Positions 20,620 to 32,164 of a stretch of 64,000 bases of DNA are shown piece after piece; position 1 is the first letter of the stretch; every line of letters starts with the position of its first letter. The translations under genes and the position numbers were made by a program. The stretch covers positions 58,843 through 122,842 of the forward strand of contig NMRB01000622.1 of assembly GCA_002633025.1 (NCBI GenBank), read 5' to 3'. The stretch comes from Notospermus geniculatus (lineage: Eukaryota > Nemertea > Pilidiophora > Heteronemertea > Lineidae). The notes under the pieces are model-generated. The model did no database searches. It was not told where the DNA came from and saw only the letters and a program-made list of their open reading frames with translations.

Positions 20620-21645
20620 AGGCGGTGACAGACTGGTCCGTTCCGTGTGCGATACGTATCCGTCCAGCACGTGTCCGACACAGCAAAAAACGGAGGGCCG
20701 TGACAGACTAGTGCGACAAGTCTACATCACACGGTCATTTTAGCCATTGTCGCCTATCAAGAAGGAAGCGATTCGTCCGCGACTCGGAACAAAAAGAGCT
20801 GTCGAATTCAAAGAATTTTATAGGGATAATGTCCATAAAAGGTCAGCGTTGTGTGTCCGTAGTCCGTAAAAATCGCCCACCCGATTGATTCGGGGCGGAT
20901 TGACGTGCGGTGTCGGATCGGATACGCACCAGTCTGTCACATCAAATGGAAATGAGTAGAAAGTGATTCAAGCGGAGCAACGGACTGGGTCGTATACGGA
21001 TCGTATACGGACCAGTCTGTCACCGCCTTTACATCAGACAGCACCCAAGCAACATCTATGAGCCGAGCAACACATACGACGAGTACGACCAGTATTGTAC
21101 CGGTATTAAGGCGGTGACAGACTGGTCGGTATACGATCCGTATACGACCCGGTCCGTTGCTCCGCTTGAATCACTTTCTACTCATTTCCATTTGATGTGA
21201 CAGACTGGTGCGTATCCGATCCGACACGGCACGTCAATCCGCCCCGAATCAATCGGGTGGGCGACTTTTACGGACTGCGGACACACAACGCTTTATGGAC
21301 AATATCCCTATAAAATTCTTTGAATTCGACAGCTCTTTTTGTTCCGAGTCGCAGACGAATCGCTTCCTTCTTGATAGGCGACAATGGCTCAAATGGCCAT
21401 GTGATGTAGACTTGTCGCACTAGTCTGTCAAGGTCTCGGGCCACTTGTGCGTTTTGCGCTGCGTGATGCGTCACATCTTTTGTTAGGAAGCAGAACGGCG
21501 GAAAATAACAAAAGATTTGACGCATCACGCAGCGCAAAACGCACAAGTGGCCCGAGACCTTCACGGCTCTCCGTTTTTTGCTGTGTCGGACACGTGCTGG
21601 ACGGATACGTATCGCACAGGGAACGGATCAGTCTGTCACCGTCTT
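20620..21645. repeat. 1-kb palindrome of GGCGGTGACAGACT-family elements
   Basis: The outer ends (20620-20695 and 21563-21645) pair. Inside them a second pair (20697-21029 and 21110-21428) forms arms of more than 300 bp around an 80-bp spacer. All four termini carry AAGGCGGTGACAGACT or close variants, so this is one TIR element nested in another of the same family. Confidence 0.8.
21431..21560. mobile_element. 130-bp MITE nested in the palindrome's right arm
   Basis: Inverted ends AGGTCTCGGGCCACTTGTGC; inner CGCTGCGTGATGCGTCA / TGACGCATCACGCAGCG. Related to MITE ends at 60273-60410 and 60554-60672. Confidence 0.8.
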
Positions 21646-22466
21646 TACACTGTGAAGGAGACCGAATGACCGTTCGACCAGCCCGCGTCGCAGAAGTCCC
21701 ACAAGCCACACACATAAGTACACTCGGCCCCAGTGTGTATCCGACGTCCCGGTCTCCTACACACTGGCACATTTGGGCTCAAAAGCCGGTAACACCACTA
21801 GAAGGCGCTCCACTGGACTCCAGCCAATCACCACGCTTTCTCACTCATAATTCCCGCGGAAATTACTTCCAGGAAAAACCCAACCTCGGCCCCAGGGGTA
21901 TAGTTCGCTCAGACAACCTTGGGCCACTCGCCATATTGTCAAAAAGCGAGCGAGGTTGGGAAAACCCAAGGACCCGTGCTGCCACCACGCGGTCTTCTCG
22001 ACTGTTAATCTCTAAAAGAGCCAGACGCGGAGTGTGACTTACCGAAGGGTGAGCACGTAGCGTCTGGCCAAGCGAGACTAACACATAAGGAGCAAAACGG
22101 TAATCCCCAAGTCCGGCAATGTTACATGAAGTTGTCGATCTTTTCTAATACCCCAGTGTCATTTTCAGGTTCAGTTTCCGCATTCCCAGGAAAAGTGATC
22201 ATAAAATAGAATGCTTGTCTGGTATTAGAAAACAGAACCTGAAAATGACAATGCATTTGGCTCTCAGAAAACATCAACACCCCTCATAACAGTGTATGGT
22301 CTGGTGGCTTTGGATCTCTGAAGTGATTACGCATTTCTATACACCTCAAAAAGTTAAGAGCACGTCCTACCACATCATGGCCAATAGAAGATAGGAATTT
22401 ACCCACATGACCTGTCATTCATAATTTCTGTACAGCGTTGGTAGTTTTCCAGGACTGACCTCTTAA

Positions 22467-23264
22467 GGCGGGGGGCTACCTATGCCGACTTTATTGACGC
22501 TCTTTGAAAACAAGCGTCCTAACATATTCATGACAAAAAGTAACAAACTGATGTTAACAAAATGTTTTAGCTACAACCTTTAGGCTCCCGTTCTGTGAAA
22601 GAATTGTTCATTTTGACCAATTACGATGGAGTTAATTAAGTTATAACAGGTTGTCAAAATTTGAGTTCGCAAACAATTTTGCAGACTTGGGATGCGACAC
22701 ATCAGTTTCCCACATAGTCTGTAAGGTACAGGCCTGATGCCTGCAGGGCGTAACGATTCGTTTTTTACGAAAGTACTTTCCGTTTAATTGGTATAAACTA
22801 ATTAATGCCAAAAAAGGGCTCGATTTACAGTTTTTGAAATATTTCATATTCCCGACCAACTATCCAAAAAAGGCGATCGTGTTGCCCTAGAATGCACATA
22901 TGGCAATAACATCCAAAAGAAATTTTTCAAATATATGCGTCCACAAAAGAGAAAACTTGTTTTGCAAATTTGAAAAATTCCATACCAATCGCCAGTTACT
23001 TCTTTGTTATGTAGATTTGCACTATTCCCGCCCGTTGGCTAAACTCTGTTCGGCCATTTGTGACCAAAGCACTGGCGACAGAGCTGAACAATAGCCGCAG
23101 TGGACACAAAAGATTTAGGGTCGGCACGTACACTGAATATTGGTTTTCGAAAACAGTATATCAGGGTGATCGGATTTAATCTGAATGTGAATGACTGGTC
23201 GCACAAAGGCCAGTTCCGTGGATTGCCACTAGGGAATGAGCTCAGCTATAGGTAGCCCCCCGCC
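22467..23264. mobile_element. 798-bp TTAA-target TIR element
   Basis: 17-bp perfect TIR GGCGGGGGGCTACCTAT flanked by TTAA on both sides (22463-22466, 23265-23268). Inserted in the right TIR of the composite element. No transposase frame. Confidence 0.85.
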
Positions 23265-23521
23265 TTAATGTGTAAAAGAGAGTATATGATCTCTATATAA
23301 TCATCCCTTCTGATTATCAGGCCATATTCCAATTTTCACCTTTTCTGCCTTACACGGGGCGAAGTGGGGGTGATGTCGCAAGCGATCTGATCGAGGAAAT
23401 TTGCCTGTTGACTCCATGTTGTGCTGGACAGCGATCCATGGAATCTTCGCGCCAGCGATGATCACGTTATAACAAAGTGGGTTGATTTTGTGGCTAAAGG
23501 ACTTGCTAGTCGGTTAGCAAA

Positions 23522-24179
23522 TCACAAACCTCCAGCTGCTTTAGCATGTCCAAACATCAGTGACTTAACAAAGCGGGTGACTACTTCGCCTTTACAATTA
23601 TTCCAAAAGCGAACCAAGACGTCACATTGCTTTTTGTCTTGAACATTGCCTGTCTCGTCAAATTGAATGACATATGGATTCGACTCCAATAACATCAGCT
23701 TCGACAATTCGTTCTGAAAGTATGGTCCAAGCCCGTCTGATATGACGTAAAAGAGTTTGGTTCTGCTCATGGTAAAGTCTGTGGCAACTCGGCAGGGGAA
23801 CATGAATTTGAACAATGCCGGCAAGTCATCACAACTCCGGTAGGAATAATTGCTCTGGGCACATTTCATTGCCCAGGCAACTTCAGAAATAGTAACCATA
23901 TCATTGTGACTCCTCAAAATGCCACCTGTGACGACTGCCAGGGGATCAAAACGCTGCTGGGTACGGCTGAATTTGGCACTGTCGATGATTTCTGCCGGCA
24001 GCATGCGCAAGTATCTGTCCCAGCCCTGAATTATTACACTGAACTATGGATGCACATACGGTGCACTTGGCTTGAAATGCACTTTTTGTGTCCTCTTGCA
24101 ACCAGTTCCCGATAAGATGGCCATTTTTGTCAGTCTTTTCAAGCCAGGACTTCTGGAATTTGGTGCGACCACCTGGCAT
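23522..24179 (-). pseudogene. hAT-like transposon-derived gene, N-terminal part with frameshift
   Basis: The minus strand starts MPGGRTKFQKSWLEKTD, then GHLIGNWLQEDTKSAFQAKC with a CTVC...H...H pattern that looks like a BED-type zinc finger. Near 24000 the frame shifts and continues with TISEVAWAMKCAQSNYSYR, FKFMFPCRVATDFTMSRTK, SDGLGPYF and IQFDETGNVQDKKQCDVLVR, ending at a stop at 23522. This is the layout of a multi-copy marine-animal family of hAT-like proteins (zinc finger, then the start of an RNase H-like core with FDET). The catalytic C-terminus is absent. Confidence 0.6.
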
Positions 24180-24504
24180 GATGCTCAGATGACTAGTACA
24201 TTAAGACTGAAAAAAGACAGATGTTAAGGCCAGTGTAAAGTGACTGGAGTTTTCAAACTGCAGTTAAAACCACAGACTTTGGGAAGTCCAGTCACTTTAT
24301 TCTTAGCCTCAACCCTTCTGATAAGGATAGATACAACTAGTCTCCATAAAGAAAGTAAGGCAAAGGTGCTACAAATCTGGTACAGAATGATTTTTCTGTA
24401 AGATGAGCACCAGGTGTCCCTCAGAAAACTTCATCGGGACAAGATTCTTCACTTCGGATGTGAATACTCACCAAGCACTGAAGTCGAAGATGATGATGGC
24501 GATG

Positions 24505-24748
24505 CAGTGTTATATCTAGGATTTCAGAAGGGCATGGTGCAAACTTTGTGAAAAGTGCACTTCAACCTAGAAAAGGGCACTTTTCATTCGCGACATTTCT
24601 TCTAACGGAATTTGAAAAGCTAAAAAGTTAAAAAGGTCTCTATAACTCCAGTCAACAGCCAATTTAAGCCAGTTTCTAAGGTGATATGACTAAAAGGGAC
24701 CATGGCAAAGGGTCTGGGGGTACTAAAAACTAAAAAAAAAAATTAAAA

Positions 24749-24779
<31 letters not shown>

Positions 24780-24876
24780 GGGCATGGCGCCCTAGGGGGT
24801 TAAAAAAGGGCACAATGGCGCCCCCTTTCGGGGGCATGGCGCAGCGCCACTCTAAAATGGCCTAGATATAACACTG
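24505..24876. mobile_element. hAT-type MITE with poly(A)/(T) core
   Basis: Ends CAGTGTTATATCTAGG / CCTAGATATAACACTG. GGCGATG lies on both sides (a 6-7 bp match; hAT normally makes 8). Inside is an A-run followed by a T-run (24731-24772) and GGCGCC-rich inverted blocks. Confidence 0.7.
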
Positions 24877-25292
24877 GCGATGAATTCATGCCGTCTGATT
24901 CTTGTTATCATGATGGACATGGTAGGCGAGGTCAGTCATCAACAGGTTGGCAATCGACGGTGCATGTAGACATCATGAACGACATATCGGCGTTGGCCTT
25001 TGCGGCCTTTGCACTCGACGACCATTAGCAAAAAGAGAAAATAAGGAATTTTTAGGAAAATCGGCCAAAAATGAGGCAAAATAAGGAATTTTAGGAGCTG
25101 AAAAAAAATATTAGGAATTTTAGGAAAATTAGGAGCACTTGACAGCCTGTAAGTTCGAAAGATTTGTACAGTCCTTCAAAAAAGTAAATGGACACAGAAA
25201 AACAGGATTTTCTCAAAAAAAAGTTGACGATAAATCAATGCGGTTTGCCGCATTTGACAGGACATTTAGTTGTGCATCATGATATCTACAAC
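24877..25292. other. Non-coding, with AGGAATTTTAGGAAAAT direct repeats
   Basis: A short A-rich motif is repeated about four times at 25045-25135. No gene. Confidence 0.45.
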
Positions 25293-25412
25293 ATGAAATA
25301 GAAATCGGGTTTCTAAGGTGAAAGACATTGCTTCCTACCAGATTCGAACCCACGGACCCTCGCATGAGGCATCAATCGCCAGCACTAAGGGGCAGCGCGC
25401 CTTAACCACTAT
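25293..25412 (-). mobile_element. tRNA-derived SINE, uninterrupted copy
   Basis: Same family as 8533-9582 and 9871-12000. The B box GGTTCGAATCTGG lies on the minus strand near 25340. This copy shows the contiguous sequence used to read the insertions in the other two. Confidence 0.75.
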
Positions 25413-25884
25413 CTACAACTATTTGGAATCACTACAACTATTTTGGAACCACTATCTACAACCATCTACAACCATCAACTATTTGGAAATATATGCCATT
25501 TTATCTAAGAGTGACTTTGTTGATTTATAAAAGGTCCCAAAATCAACGTTTTTGATGCAGAAATTTTTCAGGATAGTTTTTCTTGATAGGATGAATCACC
25601 ATAGTAAAAACCTACACCCCCATAAAGTGTGATAAAAATACAATCTTGTGTTAAGTGGTGGGAAAATAGCATTTTTATGCCAAAATTTTCCACCTTTTTA
25701 TTGACTTTTGAATTCCTTTGGAGAAACCCCCTGGTGATCTTCACCCCTAAGCCTACTGAATGAACATGCTGGTCTACAGGGCCGTCATGAACCCAAACCT
25801 TAGTTACATGTACATGTAGTAGGTTTTTCAGGACGGTAGCTATTTTTTTTCACTTCATCAACAAGTGTGGAAAATTAAAGATAC
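25413..25884. other. Low-complexity CTACAAC tract, then no feature
   Basis: 25415-25485 is built of CTATCTACAACNATTTGGAA units. The rest is unassigned. Confidence 0.45.
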
Positions 25885-26012
25885 GGGGCTGTATTCAAAA
25901 TTGGTGATCATCGCGCGATTAAGACTTAGACGCGTGTAACTTCACGAAATGCACACACTTCCATCCTGTATTTGACGCGTCTAAGTCTTAAACACCCTTT
26001 TTTAATACGGCC
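25885..26012. mobile_element. 128-bp MITE
   Basis: GGGCTGTATTCAAAATTGG and a GATTAAGACTTAGACGCG block are inverted at CGCGTCTAAGTCTTAA...AATACGGCC. Confidence 0.65.
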
Positions 26013-26948
26013 AGCCGTCATTTAAGTTGGTGGACGGGCAGTCACCTTCAGCATTGCTATATTTCCGGCCTTTTATTTTAATGAGATTTGATGATGTCAC
26101 TGGTGCTGTTTGCTGATGATGAGAACAATGATTTCAAATAACTCCCAAGGATAACCCCTTTTTGTCGGACTTATGGGATGTCGGACTTATGAGGTCACTG
26201 CCACAACCTGACGAAAACGGAACGTAAACCTAAACCTAAACGTAAGAATCGTAGTACCCAGCAGTAAGGTTGTGTGGCGCAGCTGTTCCGGCACCTCATT
26301 GTAATTGAAAGTCGTGAAAACCCCAAGATTGCATTTTTGCAATGTTTTCATGACTCTAGCTGTCCCGGGAAGTAAGATACATGTAGTATTTTTGCCTCTC
26401 ACCAATAATCATATTTATGGAATGTTTGGCCTTGATCTTAACCTCGGATCTTCAAGGTCATTGTGTAAATGAAATGCACATCATCAATAACCTGTGTATA
26501 AGTATTGGTTTTACGCCTCTAGACCTACCACAAACTGATTATTGCAAATTATCAATTTCGAGATATCAAAGTATCATGACATCTCCATCATCCCGACCCT
26601 TGAATTAGAAAACATTCGCATCATAGAAGTCCTGACGTGAGGAACTATGAACTAGGACTTGAATCATGTCACTAGGTTTACTACATGTCAGTGTGGGCGG
26701 TGACAACCAAAATGTATTAAACAGAAAAAGCTGCAGGCGACCACGAAAATTGCTCGTAGTTGCCAGTTGTGGTGATGCGTGGCCATCAGCAGCAACGAGA
26801 CCACTGAGTGGTGACGTCTGCTATAAACCGGCAGATTGTAGGCCTACTTTCAATCAGAGTTATTGGCTATTCCTGATACGGTTTCAAGCAGGTCTGTGTA
26901 ATAATGACAACCAAGTTAGGCATGCATTGTAAAAATGCAATCTAGGTT

Positions 26949-27179
26949 ATTACAATGAGGTGCCGGAACACCTGCGCCACACAACGTTACTACTGGGTAC
27001 TACGATTCTTACGTTTAGGTTTAGGTTTACGTTTCGTTTTCGTTAGGTTGTGGCAGTGACCTAGTAGGTCACTGCCACAACCTGACGAAAACGAAACGTA
27101 AACCTAAACCTAAACGTAAGAATCGTAGTACCCAGGAGTAACGTTGTGTGGCGCAGCTGTTCCGGCACCTCATTGTAAT
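26949..27179. repeat. 231-bp near-perfect palindrome
   Basis: Arms of 115 bp pair about a single base at 27064 (GTGACCTA-G-TAGGTCAC). There is essentially no spacer. Confidence 0.9.
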
Positions 27180-27195
27180 TGAAAGTCGTGAAAGC

Positions 27196-27364
27196 AGTTC
27201 CTATCACCAGTTTAGTTAACCCTAGATTGCATTTTTACAATGTAGGCCTAACTCGGTTGTCATTATTACACAGATCTGCTTGAAACCATATCAAGAATAG
27301 CCAACAACTCTAATTGAAAGTGAAAATGCAATCTAGAATTAACAAAACTGGTGATAGGAACTGT
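27196..27364. mobile_element. 169-bp inverted-repeat insertion
   Basis: CAGTTCCTATCACCAGTTT / AAACTGGTGATAGGAACTG ends, with inner GATTGCATTTTTACAATG. Present only in the second copy of the duplicated block; the first copy keeps a fragment of the interior. Confidence 0.65.
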
Positions 27365-27730
27365 TTTCATGACTCTAGCTGTCCCGTGAAGTAAGATATA
27401 CTTATGGAATGTTTGGCCTTGATCTTAACCTCGGATCTTCAAGGTCATTATGTAAATGAAATGCACATCATCAATAACCTGTGTTTAAGTACATGTATTG
27501 GTTTTACGCCTCTAGACCTACCACAAACTAATTATTTCAAATTATCAATTCCGAGATATCAAAGTGCATGTATCATGATATCTCCATCATCCCGACCCTT
27601 GAATTAGAAAACATTCACATCATAGAAGTCCTGAAGTGAGGAACTATGAACTAGGACTTGAATCATGTCACTAGGTTTAGTACATGTCAGTGTATGGGCG
27701 GTGACAACCAAAATGTAACAGAAAAAGCTA

Positions 27731-28166
27731 GCAGCACACATCACCACTTTTGTTGCTCATACAGGCAATTGTCGTGGTCGGCAATTTTTGTGGCGGTTGC
27801 CGGTTTATAGCAGACGTCAGTGACCACTCAGTGGCTTCATGTGCTGCCGATGGCCACGCATCACCACAACTACTGGTAACTACATGTACGAGCAATTTTC
27901 GTGGTGAGAAATCAAACCGGTTTGATTTTCGGCAACTTGTGGCAACTGTGGTCACCACAGAATTTCCGTGGTGAGTGGTCGTTGCCGGCCACAGCACACT
28001 TGGCCATTTTCGTGGCGACCACGAAAATTGCTCGTAGTTGCCAGTTGTGGTGATGCGTGGCCATCAGCAGCAACGAGACCACTGAGTGCTGACGTCTGCT
28101 ATAAACCGGAGATTGTACTTTCAATTAGAGTTGGCTATTCCTGATACGGTTTCAAGCAGGTCTGTG
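27731..28166. repeat. Direct and inverted copies of a GTGGTGATGCGTGGCCA block
   Basis: A stretch of about 95 bp from 26738-26835 recurs directly at 28015-28110 and inverted at 27785-27905. Confidence 0.75.
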
Positions 28167-28169
28167 TAA

Positions 28170-28367
28170 AGGCCTCTATACACTGAATGACAAGAGTCGA
28201 AATTAGTCGCTACATTGTCCGTTCCAAAATACTTTTTGTGGAAACGTTCCATAGTTAAAATCTTCTGACACAAGTGGAGTATTTCAACATGTCGCCAGAT
28301 CAAGTGTTGTCGAACTGACCATAGCAGCGACTAATTTCGACTTTTGTCATTCACTGTATAGAGGCCT
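28170..28367. mobile_element. 198-bp MITE with empty site in the window
   Basis: Ends AGGCCTCTATACACTGAATG / CATTCACTGTATAGAGGCCT, with TCGAAATTAGTCGCT inside. Flanked by TAA and TTA. The paralogous sequence at 26891-26915 reads straight through (GTGTAATAATGACAACC). Confidence 0.8.
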
Positions 28368-28370
28368 TTA

Positions 28371-29140
28371 TAATGACAACCGAGTTAGGCCTACATTGTA
28401 AAAATGCAATCTAGGGTTAAAAAAACTGGCGACAAGCCTGCCGGCCTTGGATGGGTCACGTGGGTGGATCGTGAGTTGATGAAGGGATACAAGGAGTTAA
28501 AATGGGGGGGGGGGCACTTGACTGACAGATACAAGAGCTCAATCCATACGGGACATCAGTTCCTTATACACCGTGCCATAGCCAGCACAGGGATCTGACG
28601 CGAAAGTTGTAGTAAACCCTCATCAGGATTGTTATTTGTATTGCACAAACACTCCACTCAACAATCAGCCTCATAATGCCACGATGACCCAGATTCGTGG
28701 TATAGGCTAACATTAGCCCCAACTGTATATCTGCTTATCAGTCACTGCTAGGTCACTGGCATTTTTAGACTGGTCAAAGCAGACCCTACACCTGTCTTAG
28801 TGAACTTGGCGTTCATTGGGGGAAAATCCAAGGGATTGTTCATTTGTTCTGCCTGCCATATCCCACAATGCATCACAGCCCGATAAACTTATAATCACTG
28901 CCGCCATGATATCAGCATTGGTTTTACACAGGAAATGATTTTCGACTTCGTTTACTACTAAACGAACTTAACTGCAGGTGAGAAACGAACTCGGTGAAGA
29001 GATTACTTGACTAAGACGATGGCCCCCCTCAGGGTGCAATTTTATGGTTCTTTGAAGGCACTAGCGTCCGCCAAACGTCCCAACATTTTTCCACCGTCGA
29101 CCACTCATGGCCCACGCTAGTGCACAAACATGTACGGTAA
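28371..29140. other. No gene seen
   Basis: Contains a short G-run near 28506. Nothing recognised on either strand. Confidence 0.4.
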
Positions 29141-29270
29141 GGGCTGATTCATACTCGCTTGCGGACCGTCAAGCGCATGAAACTGATCGCAGGTTTCCAC
29201 GACGTGAATGTGCACACGCAGTGAAATTGATCATAGTCGGCGCAAAATCCGGACGGAGTATGAATCAGCC
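29141..29270. mobile_element. 130-bp MITE (GGGCTGATTCATACTC family), copy 1
   Basis: Inverted ends GGGCTGATTCATACTC with TAA left and TTA right. Near-identical second copy at 40701-40831. Harbinger-like. Confidence 0.85.
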
Positions 29271-29887
29271 TTAATGCATAGCAAACCATGACCAACTGAT
29301 CTTCATGAAACCGCCAAGGAAAACTGACAAAACCGTCTTTACTGCACTCACACTAAACGTTCTCAGCTCATTATCTGCTGGACACGAGAAAATGACCCAC
29401 ACAAACCATACCATCAAAAATGGATACAAATGGTCACTTATTAAAGCCGTTATCTTTGCCGGCGGAAAAATCAAGGACGAAAATAATGGCTCAATGGTGC
29501 CCACGTGACCCAATAGGAAATGTTTTCACGACTTTCAATTACAATGAGGTGCCGGAACAGCTGCGCCACACAACGTTACTCCTGGGTACTACGATTCTAA
29601 CGTTTAGTTTTAGGTTTACGTTTGGTTTTCGTCAGGTTGTGGCAGTGACCTAGTAGGCCTACTTCGGACTTACCTTTCTCTGAACGTCGGACTTGTGGTA
29701 CTTCGGAATTGTGGTACATTTCGAAACTGATTTTTTCATTGTCGGATGTGATACTTCGGGCTTACGGGATGTCGGACTTGTGGGGTGTCCGTCTTATAGG
29801 GGCACACCGTCCATCTGCAGATAGTGCTGTGCATTTCTCAATGCATTTTAACACCAATAGGCTGTCGAAGCACTAGCGGAGTTTCTA
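29271..29887. other. Half copy of the 26-27 kb block and TCGGACTT repeats
   Basis: 29520-29660 repeats the palindrome arm of 26949-27063. From 29668 TCGGACTTNTGGG-like motifs recur, as at 26165. No gene; a 67-codon frame at 29305 is unsupported. Confidence 0.55.
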
Positions 29888-30150
29888 TGCGGCCTGCCCG
29901 CGGATTTTTTTTCCTAAACCGGTATAGATTCCTAACCAGTATATCCATTACGAAATGAAATTTACGAAATGAATGGTGGCTTAATGGTTGGGTTAGTGTT
30001 AGGGTTAGGGTTAGGGTCAGGGTTAGTGTTGGGAGTAGTATGAGGATTAGGATTAAAATTAGGATTAGGATTAGCTTTTGCTATACAGGTTGGGGGAAAC
30101 AGTTGGTCGTAATGGATATATCAGTTAGGAAAAAAAGTTCGCGGCCGGCC
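29888..30150. mobile_element. TIR element with telomere-like interior
   Basis: TTTTTTTTCCTAAACCGG and TAACCAGTATATCCATTACGA pair with TCGTAATGGATATATCAGTTAGG near the right end. The interior (about 29990-30080) is (GGGTTA)n decaying into (GGATTA)n. Confidence 0.65.
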
Positions 30151-30661
30151 CTGATCGCTTGAAATACTGCCACACTTTGCCTGACGTGCTACCCACTTTA
30201 GAGAGGTTCACATATTATTATGTATGTTCCAACATGAACTTGCCACTCTCTCTTTCTACTCCGCTCGTTGCCGCTAGGTTTTAACATCTTAGAATGAAAA
30301 TAAGACCTGAGAAGTAGGGCTACTTACACACAGAAGATAATAGAATGCAGAGGAGTAGCTGTTGCATCATGATCCTCGAAGTTTCTCTCTAGACTGACAC
30401 GTAGCACGATAATGTTGGTGCTTTCATTAATTGAAATTCACCTAATCTTACTTCATCCTCGGCAGCTGTCGGAGCTTTGACATGATGTCTGTAACAAAAA
30501 CTGATTAAAAACTACATGTACGTGGCAAAAAATTACTGTGGGCTGATAATGATGTGGGTAATGAAATGGTCCATGGACCATGTGCTCACCTGTGTGAATG
30601 TTAAATCGAAATGTTCCCGGGCAAGCCTTGAGTTGCAGGTACAAAGGGTACCCAGACACCT
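30151..30661. other. No gene seen
   Basis: Unassigned sequence. Confidence 0.35.
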
Positions 30662-30781
30662 GGGCCCAAATCCATAAAATCTTGCTAGCTTAGTTGGTTG
30701 CTAGTTGTGTACATCGGCCTGTACAAACTGGGCACTTTAGCAGGCAACTAAGCCTAGCAAGGTTAAATGGATTTGGGCCCT
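30662..30781. mobile_element. 120-bp palindromic MITE (GGGCCCAAATCC family), copy 2
   Basis: Reverse-oriented copy of 9886-10004, recognisable over its whole length. Confidence 0.85.
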
Positions 30782-30958
30782 GATCACACCAAGTGAGAAT
30801 GGGTCAAATAGCCAAGAAAAGTGCCACCAAAGGACAAAATTGTTGACCTATGTGACCTTGAAAAGTACGTCAAATCAAAAACCCATGTCATGTATCCTCA
30901 TTCGATGCACCTATGATGAGAATTTGGAGACGATCCAGACGATAGTTTAGAAATTATT
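30782..30958 (-). repeat. Inverted fragment of the 34-kb CCTACTTTTCAAGGTCA repeat
   Basis: TGACCTTGAAAAGTACGTCAAATCAAAAACCC and the following GTATCCTCAT block are the reverse of the units at 34140-34260 and 34440-34555. Confidence 0.7.
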
Positions 30959-31012
30959 ATGGTTCCAGATCATGAAGATCGGGGACCATATTGTTTTTGG
31001 TCGTGGTGTCAG

Positions 31013-31068
<56 letters not shown>

Positions 31069-31346
31069 TGNNNNNNNNNNNNNNNNNNNNNNNNNNNNNN
31101 NNNNNNNNNNNNNNNNNNNNNNNNNNNNNNNNNNNNNNNNNNNNNNNNACCTATACTTATGAGGACCATGACCTGACAGCACACCTTTACAATGAGGTCC
31201 GTCACTGTTGTGGGGACCAAAACCCCGGTCCCCACAACAAGACCAGCGCATTTAGATTTGCCTTCACTTTCAGACGTACCTCAAATTATTTTCTTCGTGG
31301 TCCTCACAAATGTGGAAAATAAGACAAAAGTGTAACTTAACCGTGT
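30959..31346 (-). repeat. Dispersed repeat with (GTGC)n, copy 2, containing a sequence gap
   Basis: Reverse-oriented copy of 3251-3583, carrying a (GTGC)n tract (31013-31070) that runs into 78 N. Confidence 0.8.
31071..31148. other. Assembly gap (78 N)
   Basis: Lies in the microsatellite of the repeat copy; true length unknown. Confidence 1.
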
Positions 31347-32164
31347 AAGGTAAGTCAGTCAAGGCGTTAGAGGAGTCGCTACATGTTAGGCCATTAGGGG
31401 TTAACATGTTAGACAGGAACAGGCAGGCCTACAGGAGGATAGGAAACTGGGCCTAGGCCTGGTGTTCAGAATGTGAGCTGTTGCGCATACGACCGTCACA
31501 TACGGGAAAGTAGCTATGCCAGGCCTATTGATATCATGGGCCGTTGTCTCTGGCAGCAGGTCAATAATGGTCATAATGATACCCTATTCACCATACAAGC
31601 ATATTTGAATGATTAGTAACCCACCAAGAAGGGCGAGAGAAGGATCTTAAGGCATTTTTTTCCCAATTTTTCAACGCAAAATCACATCAAAAATGAAAAT
31701 TCCTGGTCATAAGCAACATAATGATATGCTGCTTTTGGCACTTGAACAATAAATGTGTGGATACGACCAATTTGAAAACAGTACGCAACTTTTCATTTTG
31801 CGGATTTGCCTGCAAATTGCAATGGCGCCACCAGTGACCTCAGAACAATCCAACTGCCATCTGCCTAGTAACGCCTAGCAACAGTCGTTCCATGTAGGGT
31901 TCCATTACCTAGGGTTAAGCCCCTATCTAGGGCACACCCCAGGCTAGGGTTAGGGTTATGGTTGTTAGGGTTAGGGTTAGTGTTGTTAGGGTTGTAAGGG
32001 TTATGGTTGTTAGGGTTATGGTTGTTAGGGTTAGGGTTAAGATCGTGCCTTGGCTTAGGCCTGGGCTAGGGTTGTGCTTCAAGCTAGGGTTAAATTAGGG
32101 CTAGGGTTAGGCTCTGGGTTGTCATTAGGCTTGAAGCTTAGGTTAGAAGGGTTGAGCCATGTTC
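31347..32164. other. Non-coding; degenerate telomere-like tract
   Basis: About 31890-32130 is a patchwork of GGGTTAGGG, GTTGTTAGGG and GGGCTAGGG units. The rest is unassigned. Confidence 0.6.

Larger units (their letters stand above)
20189..23281. mobile_element. Composite TIR element of about 3.1 kb with nested insertions
   Basis: Outer inverted ends CTCTTTTACACATTAAG, followed by AGGTCAGTCCTGGAAA and ACAGGTCATGTGG(A/G)TAAATTC blocks (20205-20350 against 22310-22466). It contains the palindrome at 20620-21645 and a TTAA element at 22467-23264 that split its right end. No transposase seen; 21672-22090 is unassigned. Confidence 0.7.
26193..27730. repeat. Duplicated block with a central palindrome
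   Basis: 26193-26750 and 27067-27730 are direct copies (ACTGCCACAACCTGACGAAA ... GGAATGTTTGGCCTTGATC ... GGCGGTGACAACCAAAATG). Between them 26949-27063 is an inverted copy of the first part. A further half copy lies at 29520-29660. Confidence 0.85.

Noticed and set aside
21447-22037. 196-codon plus-strand frame
   Set aside because: It runs through the inverted arms of a MITE and the palindrome; no domain is visible.
30957-31322. Four open frames spanning the 78-N gap
   Set aside because: They are kept open only by the (GTGC)n tract and the run of N.
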